Assembly: GCA_913063035.1 (NCBI GenBank) | Contig: CAJXYS010000001.1 | Coordinates: 1 to 64,000 of the forward strand | DNA from: an uncultured Maritimibacter sp. | Lineage (GTDB): Bacteria > Pseudomonadota > Alphaproteobacteria > Rhodobacterales > Rhodobacteraceae | Length of the DNA stretch: 64,000 nucleotides | Reading direction: 5' to 3' | In this document: in pieces, positions 33,698 to 42,447 of the stretch | How positions within the stretch are numbered: the stretch's first letter is position 1 | Layout: the number at the start of each line of letters is the position of its first letter | The notes under the pieces: generated by a model | The model's database searches: none | Seen by the model: only the letters and a program-made list of their open reading frames with translations | Told to the model about the DNA's origin: nothing | Translations under genes and position numbers: made by a program

Positions 33698-35259
33698 CAG
33701 ATCATCTCCTGCGCCTTGCGGGCGCGTTGCTGTTTCTCGAGTTTCTTGAGGTTCTGCGCGCGGTATTCCGGGCGCAGGTTCGGATCGCCCTCCCAGACGC
33801 CGGCGGTGTCGCCCTCGCCCACGCCCTCGAAGAAGGCGCGCATGTGGTCCATGCGGGACTTGCCCGCGATGGCGGCGTTCATCACCTCGGCGAGGCTGCC
33901 GGCCCCGGCGGGACCCATCAGCGGGCGGGCCGAGATCAGGTTGGTGAAGTACAGCGCCGGGATGCCCAGCTCCTTGGCCTTCTGCACGACCGGGGTGGTG
34001 CCGATGGCCAGGTCGGGCTTCACGCCCTCCATCGCGGCGCAATCCTCTTCGAGGGAGGCACGGAACTTCACCGTCGCACCCTTCGCCCGCAGCCATTCGG
34101 CATCGGCCTCGGACCAGGGCGTCCGCGGGCAGGCGGTGCCGACATAAGGTACCTCCGCCCCGCTCTCGATCAGCAGACGCGCGACGAGCAGCTCGCTGCC
34201 CTCGTACCCGCTGAGCGTGATCGTCCCCTTGATGGGGGCCGCGGCCAGCGCGCCCCTGATCGCCGGGAGGAAGGCGTTCTGCGCCGTGGCCACCTTGTCC
34301 GCGGGCAGGCCGAAGGCGTCGCCGATGGCCGCGAGCCAGGCGGCGGTGCCGTCGTGACCGACCGGCGCGCTGCCCACGATCGGACGCCCCGCCGTTTCGA
34401 ACTCGCGGACCGCCGCGGTGTAGAAGGGATGGATCGCCGCCACCGCGCCGCAATCCAGCGCCGCGTAGAGCTCGCGCCATTCGCGGCAGGGCACGACCGG
34501 GCCGGCGGCCAGGCCGAGCGGGTCCAGCATCTGGCCGATCACCACGGGATCGGCCGGGAACATTTCGCCCAGAAGCGTGACGGTCGGCCGGTCGGACACC
34601 CCGCTCTCGGGCTTCGGCACGGGGCCCGCCTCGGCCTCCTGGCGGGCATAGTTCAGCATCGCGCCGGCCAGCACGTCCTTGGCTTCGGCGTGGGTCGGAA
34701 TGCCGAAACCGGGCACGTCGATGCCCACGATCCGCACGCCGTCGATCTCGTCTGGCAACAGCCGCAGCGGCACGCCGCTGGCCGTGGGAACGCACAGATT
34801 GGTGACCACGATCGCGTCGAAGCGATCCGGGTCGGCCAGCTGGTGCACGCTGTCGCGGATATCCTCGAAAAGCTTGCCCGTGACGAGCGTCTCCGAGTTG
34901 AAGGGCACGTAGCCCACCGACCGGCGCGCGCCGTAGAAATGCGACACGAAGGTCAGCCCGTAGACGCAGCAGGCCGACCCGCTGAGCACCGTGGCCACGC
35001 GCTTCATGCGCAGGCCCACGCGCAGGCTGCCAAAGGCCGGGCACATGGATTGCGGCTTGTCATGGGGGCCCGTGGGATAGTCCCGCGCGTACTGGTCGAG
35101 CAGATCGGACTGCCCGGCCATGCGCGCGGCGGTCTCCATCTCGGAGCCGGAATGACAGCCGAGCCCGGGATCGCCTTCCAGCGCGGGCGCGTCGGGACGG
35201 GATTCGCCCCGGATCACCTCGGCCTCGGCGGCGTCGTCATATGTGACTTCGTCGCTCAT
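33697..35259 (-). CDS. bchY: Chlorophyllide a reductase subunit BchY
   Basis: The 520-residue nitrogenase-like partner of BchZ. Cysteine ligands are visible in [38 protein letters not shown] and [14 protein letters not shown]. Its ATG overlaps the stop of a 47-codon small ORF that separates it from bchX; the bchY ribosome site (GAGGAGGGG) lies inside that ORF. Confidence 0.96.
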   Translation of the reverse strand: MSDEVTYDDAAEAEVIRGESRPDAPALEGDPGLGCHSGSEMETAARMAGQSDLLDQYARDYPTGPHDKPQSMCPAFGSLRVGLRMKRVATVLSGSACCVYGLTFVSHFYGARRSVGYVPFNSETLVTGKLFEDIRDSVHQLADPDRFDAIVVTNLCVPTASGVPLRLLPDEIDGVRIVGIDVPGFGIPTHAEAKDVLAGAMLNYARQEAEAGPVPKPESGVSDRPTVTLLGEMFPADPVVIGQMLDPLGLAAGPVVPCREWRELYAALDCGAVAAIHPFYTAAVREFETAGRPIVGSAPVGHDGTAAWLAAIGDAFGLPADKVATAQNAFLPAIRGALAAAPIKGTITLSGYEGSELLVARLLIESGAEVPYVGTACPRTPWSEADAEWLRAKGATVKFRASLEEDCAAMEGVKPDLAIGTTPVVQKAKELGIPALYFTNLISARPLMGPAGAGSLAEVMNAAIAGKSRMDHMRAFFEGVGEGDTAGVWEGDPNLRPEYRAQNLKKLEKQQRARKAQEMI

Positions 35260-35399
35260 CTGGCCTCGGCCCCCTCCTCTGCGGAACCGCTCGCGTAGAT
35301 GTCGTGCAGCAGGCGGCGGATCTGGTCCGGCCGGGCCTGCTTCAGCAGGGCCTGGACCTCGCGCAGCGTGGTTTCCCTTACGGGATCACGTTTCGTCAT
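35256..35399 (-). CDS. 47-residue small ORF between bchX and bchY, unknown function
   Basis: Translation gives a charged, helical protein starting [20 protein letters not shown], continuing with QARPDQIRRLLHDIYASGSA and ending EEGAEAR. The start has a near-perfect GGAGGTGATC ribosome site three bases upstream. It overlaps the end of bchX by 14 bp and overlaps bchY by 4 bp (ATGA). These signs argue that it is translated, either as a real small protein or as a coupling leader for bchY. I know of no described family. Confidence 0.65.
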   Translation of the reverse strand: MTKRDPVRETTLREVQALLKQARPDQIRRLLHDIYASGSAEEGAEAR

Positions 35400-36387
35400 A
35401 GATCACCTCCAGGCTTTCCTTGGGCTTGGCGTTCTTGCCGCGCATATCCGCGTCGGTCGCCGGTTCCAGCGTGACGCCGGCCCCCGTGTCCGAGCCGTCG
35501 AAGAGATTCAGGAGGGCGTCCTGATCAAGCGGTGCGGGACGCACCGGCGGCGCGCCCGACACGGCCTCGGCCAGACCGGCGAAGAGATCGCCCCACTGGC
35601 TCTCGGCGGTGCCGACGATCTGGTAGTTCGCGGATTTCTTGCGCAGGTCGTCGTCCTGCGGGATCGCGGCCAGGACCGGGATGTCCACCGCCTCGGCGAA
35701 GGCCTGCGCCTCGCCCGAGCCGTCATCCTTGTTGATCACCAGCCCGGCGACACCGACATTGCCGCCGAGCTTGCGGAAATATTCCACCGCCGAGCAGACG
35801 TTGTTGGCGACGTAGAGCGACTGCAGGTCGTTGGACCCGACCAGGATCACCTTCTGCGCCATGTCGCGGGCGATCGGCAGGCCGAAGCCGCCGCAGACCA
35901 CGTCGCCGAGGAAATCCAGCAGCACGTAGTCGAAATCCCAGTCGTGGAAGCCAAGCTTTTCCAGCAGCTCGAAGCCGTGGATGATCCCACGTCCGCCGCA
36001 GCCACGGCCCACTTCGGGACCGCCCAGCTCCATCGCGAAGACGCCGCCGCGCTTGAAGCAGACATCGCCGATCTCGACCTGCTCGCCGGCGAGGTTCTTC
36101 TTGGTCGAGGTCTCGATGATCGTCGGGCAGGCCTTGCCGCCGAAGAGCAGCGAGGTGGTATCGGATTTCGGATCGCAGCCGATCAGCAGCACGCGCTTGC
36201 CCTGCTCGGCCATCATGTGGCTGAGATTGGCCAGCGTGAAGCTCTTGCCGATGCCGCCCTTGCCGTAGATCGCGATGATCTGGGTCTTCTTGGTCGGTTC
36301 GTCGGTCACGAGATCGGCGAGATCCTCGTGGGCCTCGTCGCGCAGGCGCTGGTCGAAATCTTTGAGGTTCGGTACGTCGTCCTTCAC
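35386..36387 (-). CDS. bchX: Chlorophyllide a reductase iron protein BchX
   Basis: The 333-residue NifH-like ATPase donates electrons to BchY-BchZ. It has Walker A GKGGIGKS and cluster cysteines in [12 protein letters not shown] and [10 protein letters not shown]. It starts at a GTG that overlaps the bchC stop (GTGA). The N-terminal extension [26 protein letters not shown] is typical of BchX as opposed to BchL. Confidence 0.95.
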   Translation of the reverse strand: MKDDVPNLKDFDQRLRDEAHEDLADLVTDEPTKKTQIIAIYGKGGIGKSFTLANLSHMMAEQGKRVLLIGCDPKSDTTSLLFGGKACPTIIETSTKKNLAGEQVEIGDVCFKRGGVFAMELGGPEVGRGCGGRGIIHGFELLEKLGFHDWDFDYVLLDFLGDVVCGGFGLPIARDMAQKVILVGSNDLQSLYVANNVCSAVEYFRKLGGNVGVAGLVINKDDGSGEAQAFAEAVDIPVLAAIPQDDDLRKKSANYQIVGTAESQWGDLFAGLAEAVSGAPPVRPAPLDQDALLNLFDGSDTGAGVTLEPATDADMRGKNAKPKESLEVIYDET

Positions 36388-37325
36388 GCTGCGTCCTTCC
36401 AGTTGAGTATCATTTTCAGACAGGCCGGATCGTAGAAGGCCGTTCTGTAGGCCTCTGGCGCGTTCGCCGCGGGCGCGCGATGCGTGATCAGCTCATCGAG
36501 CGAGAGCGCCCCGTTCTCGACCAGCGCGGCCGTCGCGGCCAGGTCGTCGCGGGTCCATTCGGCGGCGACGCGGAAGCGGGCTTCCTTCATGAAGGCCGGC
36601 GGGAAGGCAAAGCTGAGAGCCTCGGGGTAAAAGCCGGCGAGCACGATCTCGCCGCCCTTGGCGAGCCGCCCGATCAGCTGGTCGAGGATCTCGGGGCTGC
36701 CCGAGGCGTCGTAGATCGCGCGGTAGTCGCGCCGCGGATCGTCCTCGGGCGCGATCACCTGGTAGCCGGCGGCACCGGTCCGGCGGTCGGGCTCGGAGTC
36801 CCAGACGGTGGGCGCGGGCGCACCGGCCGCCACGGTCAGGCGCGCCAGCAGCCGGCCAAGAACGCCGTGCCCCACGATCAGTTCGGGCACCGCCTTTTCG
36901 AGCCCGGCCATGGCGTGGCGGGCCGTGGCGGCCAGCGCCAGCAACGCGCCCTCGGCGCCAAGCGCCGGGTCGATGCGGGTCACGCGGTCGGCCGCGGTCA
37001 CCAGCCGTTCCGCCGCGCCGCCGAACAGGCCGTGGGCGCCGTCGAAACAGTCGGCCCCGGGCACGAAAACATGGTCCCCCGGCCGGAACCCGGTGTCGGG
37101 CCCGGCCTCGACCACCTCGCCGGCGGCCTCGTAGCCCGGCACCAGCGGATAGCCCATGCCCGGGAAAGGCGGCATGCGGCCGGAATAGAAGAGCTTTTCC
37201 GTCCCGGTCGAGATCCCGGAATGCGCGATGTCCACGACGATGTCACCGCGCCCGGGCGCCTTCAGCGCCAGCGTATCAAGGCGAAGATCCTCGACATCGT
37301 TCAGGAAGACAGCGCGGGTTTCCAT
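36384..37325 (-). CDS. bchC: 3-hydroxyethyl bacteriochlorophyllide a dehydrogenase BchC
   Basis: The 313-residue zinc-type alcohol dehydrogenase-fold enzyme oxidises the C3 hydroxyethyl to acetyl. The start [16 protein letters not shown] at 37325 follows AAAGGGAGG; an upstream in-frame start at 37397 lies inside the promoter. Segments [35 protein letters not shown] and [13 protein letters not shown] are typical. It is first in the bchCXYZ group and has tandem PpsR boxes. Confidence 0.95.
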   Translation of the reverse strand: METRAVFLNDVEDLRLDTLALKAPGRGDIVVDIAHSGISTGTEKLFYSGRMPPFPGMGYPLVPGYEAAGEVVEAGPDTGFRPGDHVFVPGADCFDGAHGLFGGAAERLVTAADRVTRIDPALGAEGALLALAATARHAMAGLEKAVPELIVGHGVLGRLLARLTVAAGAPAPTVWDSEPDRRTGAAGYQVIAPEDDPRRDYRAIYDASGSPEILDQLIGRLAKGGEIVLAGFYPEALSFAFPPAFMKEARFRVAAEWTRDDLAATAALVENGALSLDELITHRAPAANAPEAYRTAFYDPACLKMILNWKDAA

Positions 37326-37389
37326 CTGCGCCTCCCTTTTCGCGGCCCATTCGCTGGTCGGCATGACTCGGTGACGACGAATGTCCTTC

Positions 37390-37407
37390 TGTAACACTAA
37401 CTCAACA
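37390..37407. promoter_or_regulatory. PpsR/CrtJ operator 1 of bchC
   Basis: TGTAACACTAACTCAACA matches TGT-N12-ACA. It covers the -10 region of the bchC promoter and is separated from the next box by exactly 8 bp. Confidence 0.82.
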
Positions 37408-37421
37408 GTTCAATGTGTCAA
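37394..37421 (-). promoter_or_regulatory. Sigma70-like promoter of bchC
   Basis: On the minus strand TTGACA (37421-37416), a 16 bp spacer and TAGTGT (37399-37394). The two hexamers each lie in one of the two PpsR boxes, the classic bchC arrangement. It overlaps no gene; crtF ends at 37452. Confidence 0.6.
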
Positions 37422-37433
37422 GTTTACATTACA
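37416..37433. promoter_or_regulatory. PpsR/CrtJ operator 2 of bchC
   Basis: TGTCAAGTTTACATTACA matches TGT-N12-ACA and contains the -35 hexamer of the bchC promoter. Confidence 0.87.
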
Positions 37434-37451
37434 CTTTCTGGGAGAGAGGTG

Positions 37452-38582
37452 TCATGCCGGCTTCACGCAGGTCAGCGCGCCCGTGATGTAGGGGCGGCGT
37501 GCCCGCGGAATCTGCACGTCGGCGAATCCGGCGGCCCGGCACATGTCGGCAATCCGCGCGGCGGACCGCGCCTGCCCCGTGCCCATGGCCATGGTGTAGA
37601 AGGCAAAGTAGACGTCCCCGGCAGGCTCGGGCACGGCGCCGCCGGCCATCGGCTCCGCCACGATGAGCCGTCCGCCGGCCGGCAGCGCGGCGAAGACGGC
37701 CCCCAGCAGCGCCGCCACCGTGGCGTCGTCATGGTCGTAGAGCACCCGGACCAGCGAAATCGCGTCGGCGCCGGCCGGCAACGGATCCCGACGGAAGGAG
37801 CCGGCGTGACAGGTCACCCGTGCTGACAGATTCGCGGCGGCCAGCCTGGCCTCGGCCGCGGGCAGCACCGCGGGAAGGTCGAAAAGCCCGAGCTGCATCC
37901 GCGGGTAGCGCGCCGCGACGGCCGCGACGAAGGCCCCGGCCCCGCCGCCGACATCCAACAGGTGGCGGACCCCGCGCAGCGGCACCATGTCCAGCGTGTC
38001 CTCGGCCACCAGCGCCTGCGACTGGGCCATCAGCTCGGAATAGGCCGCGGCCGTCTCGGGCGGGACGTCGCCCGTCGCGCCGAGAACATAGGGCCAGAAC
38101 CGCGCGAGCTCGGTCTCGCGGCTGCCGGCCAGCACCGCGACCGGATCGGACATGTCGCGATAGAACACGGCGTTGTGCCGGATCATCAGCTCGAGCCCCG
38201 GCACCCCGAGCAGTGCCGCGCCACGCCGCGACAGCCGGAAACGCCCGTCGCGCCGCCGGCGCAACAGGCCGATCGCCGCCCCGGCCTGCAGCAGGATCGC
38301 CATGCGCTCGGGTGTGAGCCCGCTGCCCGGCGCAAGATCGGCCGGCGCGGCCGGGCCGCGCAGAAGGCGCCGCAAAAGGTCAAGCTCCACCAGCGCCAGG
38401 AGAACCTGGGATTTCGCGAAACCCTGCAACAGATCGAAGAGCGCCGCGCCCTCGCGGCGGGCGATACCGCGCGAGAGCGGCATGCGCGCGGCGATCCGCT
38501 GGAACCCGGGGCGCGCCACGAGGCCCGCGATCCATGCCGCCGGCGAGAAGCCGCCCGTCGCCCCGTCCACCCGCGTGGCCAT
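37452..38582 (-). CDS. crtF: Demethylspheroidene/hydroxyneurosporene O-methyltransferase CrtF
   Basis: The 376-residue SAM-dependent methyltransferase makes the 1-methoxy group of spheroidene. It has an N-terminal dimerisation helix region and the SAM motif HLLDVGGGAGAFVAAVAARYP near residue 210, with the family end RRPYITGALTCVKPA. It lies 5 bp after crtE and ends 18 bp before the bchC operators, so transcripts from crtE can read through into the puf genes. Confidence 0.94.
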   Translation of the reverse strand: MATRVDGATGGFSPAAWIAGLVARPGFQRIAARMPLSRGIARREGAALFDLLQGFAKSQVLLALVELDLLRRLLRGPAAPADLAPGSGLTPERMAILLQAGAAIGLLRRRRDGRFRLSRRGAALLGVPGLELMIRHNAVFYRDMSDPVAVLAGSRETELARFWPYVLGATGDVPPETAAAYSELMAQSQALVAEDTLDMVPLRGVRHLLDVGGGAGAFVAAVAARYPRMQLGLFDLPAVLPAAEARLAAANLSARVTCHAGSFRRDPLPAGADAISLVRVLYDHDDATVAALLGAVFAALPAGGRLIVAEPMAGGAVPEPAGDVYFAFYTMAMGTGQARSAARIADMCRAAGFADVQIPRARRPYITGALTCVKPA

Positions 38583-38587
38583 GCGGG

Positions 38588-39457
38588 TCAGGCCCGACTG
38601 CCGGCGGGAACGCTGGGAACGAGCTGGGCGGCCTGCATCCGTACCATCCGGGCAAGATCGGCCTCGCCCGGGCAGGAGGGAATCGAGGCGATGGCGCCCG
38701 CGAGAATATCGGTCAAACGCTTGGTCGCGCCCTCGACGCCGAGCGCCTGGACGGCGTTCGGCCGGTTATGCGCCGCGTCCTGGCCGGCGGGCTTGCCCAG
38801 CGTGTCCTGGTCCATCAGCGCATCGCGCAGATCGTCGGCCACCTGGAAGGCCTCGCCGATCAGGGCTCCCAGATCGTGCCAGGCCTCCGGATCGTGGCCG
38901 GCGGAAATGGCGCCCATCTCGGTCGCGGCGATGAACAGCGCCCCCGTCTTCGAACGATGATAGGCGGCGAGATCGACCTGCGGTTCGCTTTCCCAGCCCT
39001 GCCCGGCGCAAATGCCGTTGGGCATTCCGGTCCGCCGCGCCAGGGACAGCACCAGCTGCGCCCCGCGCGCGGGGTCCGTGACGGCGGCCCGCGCCAGGAC
39101 CTCGAAGGCCAGGACGATCAGGCTGTCGCCGGTCAGCACCGCCAGCGGTTCGGAATACGCCCTGTGGACGGAGCGCTTGCCGCGCCGCATGTCGGCATCG
39201 TCGAAGCAGGGCAAATCATCATGGACGAGGCTGGCGCAATGGATCAGCTCCAGCGCAGCAGCGGCCGCGTCCGACACGGCCGGCCGGTCGTCGCCACAGG
39301 CCCCCGCCACCGAGAGCAGGATCGTCGGCCGGATGCGCGCCCCACCGGGGGTCGTCGCGTAGCCCAGCGCGTCGGCAAGCTGCCGGGGGGCGGGATCGAC
39401 CCGCGCCGCCGAAATGGCCCGGGTCACCGCGGCATCGATCCGGTCGCGTAGTGGCAT
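38588..39457 (-). CDS. crtE: Geranylgeranyl diphosphate synthase CrtE
   Basis: The 289-residue trans-prenyltransferase makes GGPP for carotenoids and for the bacteriochlorophyll tail. The first Asp-rich motif is in HDDLPCFDDADMRRGKRSVH and the second is FQVADDLRDALMD. It begins the minus-strand superoperon leading to bchCXYZ and puf. Confidence 0.95.
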   Translation of the reverse strand: MPLRDRIDAAVTRAISAARVDPAPRQLADALGYATTPGGARIRPTILLSVAGACGDDRPAVSDAAAAALELIHCASLVHDDLPCFDDADMRRGKRSVHRAYSEPLAVLTGDSLIVLAFEVLARAAVTDPARGAQLVLSLARRTGMPNGICAGQGWESEPQVDLAAYHRSKTGALFIAATEMGAISAGHDPEAWHDLGALIGEAFQVADDLRDALMDQDTLGKPAGQDAAHNRPNAVQALGVEGATKRLTDILAGAIASIPSCPGEADLARMVRMQAAQLVPSVPAGSRA

Positions 39458-39504
39458 ATCAGACTCCCCGGCGAACGCCTGTCAGATTTTTCAGTCACAT
39501 AATG

Positions 39505-39522
39505 TGTAAATCATTCTGGACA
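39505..39522. promoter_or_regulatory. PpsR/CrtJ operator between crtE and crtD
   Basis: TGTAAATCATTCTGGACA matches TGT-N12-ACA in the 94 bp divergent gap. It overlaps the -35 of the crtD promoter. Confidence 0.82.
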
Positions 39523-39545
39523 GTTCGGTGCGTCGAGTCAATAAT
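39517..39545 (+). promoter_or_regulatory. Sigma70-like promoter of crtD, apparently leaderless
   Basis: TGGACA (39517-39522), a 17 bp spacer and AATAAT (39540-39545). The first transcribed base would be at about 39552, the A of the crtD ATG, matching the lack of any ribosome site before that ATG. Confidence 0.55.
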
Positions 39546-39551
39546 TCCCCC

Positions 39552-41141
39552 ATGCGCGATGTTCACGGGGCAGCAACGCCCGGCGACCGGGTCCTGATCG
39601 TGGGTGCCGGTGTGGCCGGGCTCGCCGCGGCCGTGCGCCTGGCCCATGCCGGGCAAGACGTGCTGGTGCTGGAACGCCACGCGCGGCCGGGTGGCAAGAT
39701 GCGCACCCTGCCCTCGCCGGCCGGTCCGGTCGATACCGGCCCCACCGTCCTGACCATGCGCGGCGTCTTCGACGATCTTTTCCAGGCCGCGGGCACGCGG
39801 CTCGACGATCACCTGACCCTTGTGCGCCAGAATGTTCTGGCGCGCCATTTCTGGCCCGACGGCGGCCGGCTGGACCTCTTCGACAGCGAAGACGAGAGCG
39901 CGGCAGCCATCCGGGATTTCGCCGGCGCCACCGCCGCGCGGCAATTCCGCGCCTTCTCGGAAAGGGCCCGGCGGCTTTTCGCAGGCTTCGAGGCCCCGGT
40001 GATGCTGGCCCCGGCCCCCGCGCCGGGCAGGCTCGCGGCCCATATCGCGCGGCATCCGGCGCTTCTGCCGGCCATGGCGCCCCTCTCGACGCTCGCCGGG
40101 CTGCTCGCGCGAAGCTTCGACGATCCGCGCCTCGCCCAGCTCTTCGGCCGCTACGCCACCTATGTCGGCGGCGCACCGGATCGCGTGCCGGCGCTGCTGG
40201 CGCTGATCTGGCAAGCCGAGGCCGCCGGCGTCTGGGTGGTCGAGGGCGGCATGCACCGGCTGGCCGAGGCGCTTGCCGACCTCGCACGGCAGGGCGGGGC
40301 CCGGTTCGAGTTCGGCGCCGGGGTCGCGCGGATCGAGGCGCCCGGGGGCGCCGCGTCCGGCGTCGTGCTGGAGGACGGCACACGCATCGCCGCCGACACG
40401 GTGCTTTTCAACGGCGATCCGCGGGCGCTGGCCACCGGCGCGCTCGGCCCCGACTGCACGGGTGTCGCCGGGATCACCCGCCGCGTGCCGCGCAGCCTCT
40501 CCGCCGAGGTCTGGGCCTTCGCCGCCACGCCCAGGGGGACCGACCTGGCCCACCACAACGTCTTTTTCCGCGAGACGCCCGAACCCGAGTTCGACGCCCT
40601 CGCCGCCGGGCGTCTTGCCGCGGACCCGACGCTCTATGTCTGCGCGCAGGATCGCGGCGTATCCGGGGCGGCGCCCGCGCTGGAGCGCTTCGAGATCATT
40701 GCCAACGCCCCGCCGCTGACAGACAGTTCCGAAGAGGAGGATCCGGACCGATGCCGGACACGCACGTTCCAGACGCTGGCCCGTTTCGGGCTGACCTTCG
40801 ATCCGACCCCGACCGCGCGCGCCCTGACGACGCCGACGGGCTTCGAGAGGCTCTTCCCCGCCTCGGCCGGGTCTCTTTACGGGCAGAGCCCACAGGGCAT
40901 GATGGCCGCCTTCCGCCGGCCGACGGCCCGGACCGCGATCCGCGGGCTCTACCTGGCGGGGGGCGGCACGCATCCGGGGGCGGGGGTGCCGATGGCGACC
41001 CTCTCCGGCCGGCACGCGGCCGCGGCGATCATGACCGACCGAACTTCGACCTCGACGTACCGGAAAACGGCTATGCCTGGTGGTATGTCGACGGGATCAG
41101 CGACGACGGCGACCGGGCCGTCAGCGTCATCGGATTCATAG
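39552..41141 (+). CDS. crtD: Methoxyneurosporene dehydrogenase CrtD
   Basis: The 529-residue FAD-dependent desaturase of the CrtI family introduces the C3,4 double bond. The FAD motif is VLIVGAGVAGLAAAVRLAHAG. The C-terminal family segment GLYLAGGGTHPGAGVPMATLSGRHAAAAI ends near residue 493; about 36 residues beyond it overlap crtC in another frame. The ATG at 39552 gives the expected start; a GTG at 39528 is possible but lies in the promoter. Confidence 0.93.
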   Translation: MRDVHGAATPGDRVLIVGAGVAGLAAAVRLAHAGQDVLVLERHARPGGKMRTLPSPAGPVDTGPTVLTMRGVFDDLFQAAGTRLDDHLTLVRQNVLARHFWPDGGRLDLFDSEDESAAAIRDFAGATAARQFRAFSERARRLFAGFEAPVMLAPAPAPGRLAAHIARHPALLPAMAPLSTLAGLLARSFDDPRLAQLFGRYATYVGGAPDRVPALLALIWQAEAAGVWVVEGGMHRLAEALADLARQGGARFEFGAGVARIEAPGGAASGVVLEDGTRIAADTVLFNGDPRALATGALGPDCTGVAGITRRVPRSLSAEVWAFAATPRGTDLAHHNVFFRETPEPEFDALAAGRLAADPTLYVCAQDRGVSGAAPALERFEIIANAPPLTDSSEEEDPDRCRTRTFQTLARFGLTFDPTPTARALTTPTGFERLFPASAGSLYGQSPQGMMAAFRRPTARTAIRGLYLAGGGTHPGAGVPMATLSGRHAAAAIMTDRTSTSTYRKTAMPGGMSTGSATTATGPSASSDS

Positions 41142-41968
41142 GCTCCGTCTTTTCGCCCTGGTATGCCTGGTCGGGCCGCAAATCCCCCGACAACCATGTC
41201 TGCATCAACGTGGCCACCTACGGGCCCGGCGGACGCTTCACCATGACCGACCGGGGGCGGGCCGCGCTCCGCCAGGATCGCGACAGCCTGACGGTCGGCC
41301 CTTCGGCGATGCGCTGGACCGGGTCGGAACTGGTGATCGAGGTGAACGAGATCTCGTCGCCACCGCTGATCTCGCGTGTGCGCGGCAGGATCCGCGTGAT
41401 CCCCCGGGCCATGAGCGCCGTTGAGATGCCGCTCACCGCCGACGGCACCCATGTCTGGCGCCCCTTCGCACCGACCTGCGACATCGTCGTGGACCTGGAG
41501 GCCGCCGGCTGGCAGTGGCGCGGGCATGGCTATTTCGACGCCAATTTCGGCACGCGCGCGCTCGAACAGGATTTCGCCTACTGGAGCTGGGGGCGCTATC
41601 CGACCGGCACGGGCAGCACCTGCTTCTATGACGCGACGCGGCTGGACGGCAGCCGGCTGGGCGTCGGGGTTCGGTTCGATGCCGCCGGCCGCGCCGAGGC
41701 GATCGCACCGCCGCCCGAGGCCCGGATACGCCGCAGCCTCTGGGGCGTGGCGCGCAGCACGCGCGCCGACCCGGGCCATGCACCGAGGCAGGTCAAGGCA
41801 ATGCTGGATGCCCCCTTCTACTGCCGCTCGGCGGTCCGTACGCGGATCGGCGGCGAGGACACGGTGGGGGTTCACGAGTCCCTCGATCTGCGGCGGTTCC
41901 GCTCCCCGCTGCTGAAGCCGATGCTGGCGGTGCGGGTGCCCCGGCGGGCCGGCTGGCGCTTTGGCTAG
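41039..41968 (+). CDS. crtC: Carotenoid 1,2-hydratase (hydroxyneurosporene synthase) CrtC, start undetermined
   Basis: The coding frame for CrtC is clear from PNFDLDVPENGYAWWYVDGI through SVFSPWYAWSGRKSPDNHVCINVATYGPGGRFTMTDRG to the TAG at 41968, about 309 codons, the family length. However no ATG, GTG or TTG exists in this frame between the unrelated ATG at 40751 and a GTG at 41210, which is too far downstream. Either a one-base indel or an unusual start is involved. The frame is -1 relative to crtD. The product adds water to the psi-end in spheroidene synthesis. Confidence 0.85.
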   Translation, partial: PNFDLDVPENGYAWWYVDGISDDGDRAVSVIGFIGSVFSPWYAWSGRKSPDNHVCINVATYGPGGRFTMTDRGRAALRQDRDSLTVGPSAMRWTGSELVIEVNEISSPPLISRVRGRIRVIPRAMSAVEMPLTADGTHVWRPFAPTCDIVVDLEAAGWQWRGHGYFDANFGTRALEQDFAYWSWGRYPTGTGSTCFYDATRLDGSRLGVGVRFDAAGRAEAIAPPPEARIRRSLWGVARSTRADPGHAPRQVKAMLDAPFYCRSAVRTRIGGEDTVGVHESLDLRRFRSPLLKPMLAVRVPRRAGWRFG

Positions 41969-42447
41969 GCCGGGCCGGCCGTGCTGCCCTCGGCCTGATC
42001 GGGGTTGAGCCGCAAGACGCTGAAATTAAGCGCCGCCGCCACCGACACCCAGCCGAGATAGGGCAGGAACAGAACCCCGGCGATCCAGTCGACCTGCCAG
42101 AGCGCCGCGCAGGTCGCCGCGACCGACAGCCACAGTGCGCACAGCACTCCCAGGCCAAGCCGCATCCGGCGCAGTCCGAAGAATACCGGCGTCCAGAGCC
42201 CATTCAGCGCGATCTGCAGCGACCAGAGCGCCATGGCGAGCGCATTGTCGGCGCTGACCGCGACCCGCGCCCCGGCGGCCGCCATGCACAGGTAAAGCAT
42301 CGACCACGCAACGGGAAACAGCCAGTTCGGCGGCGTCCAGCGCGGCTTTCGCAGGTCGCGGTACCAGGCCCCGGGCGGGAACAGCCCCCCGGTGGAGCCG
42401 GCCGCGAAGCAGGCACCGAGGAAAATGGCAAAGCAGATCCAGATCAT
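41965..42447 (-). CDS. tspO: Tryptophan-rich sensory protein TspO
   Basis: The 160-residue five-helix outer-membrane-type TspO/MBR protein is rich in Trp and Pro. The signature GLFPPGAWYRDLRKPRWTPPNWLFPVAWSMLYLCM is present. In Rhodobacter TspO binds porphyrins and represses pigment genes in oxygen. It is the last gene of crtI-crtB-tspO, overlapping crtB by 4 bp (ATGA), and its stop overlaps the convergent crtC stop by 4 bp. Confidence 0.93.
   Translation of the reverse strand: MIWICFAIFLGACFAAGSTGGLFPPGAWYRDLRKPRWTPPNWLFPVAWSMLYLCMAAAGARVAVSADNALAMALWSLQIALNGLWTPVFFGLRRMRLGLGVLCALWLSVAATCAALWQVDWIAGVLFLPYLGWVSVAAALNFSVLRLNPDQAEGSTAGPA

Noticed and set aside
39480-39499. TGT-N14-ACA near the crtE start as a further PpsR box
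   Set aside because: The spacer is 14 instead of 12 and the arms are weak; only the exact N12 site at 39505 was kept.
41053-41070. -1 ribosomal slip site joining crtD to crtC (AAAA run in CGGAAAACG)
   Set aside because: The run does not form an X-XXY-YYZ heptamer in the crtD frame, and slipping on it would favour the wrong frame.
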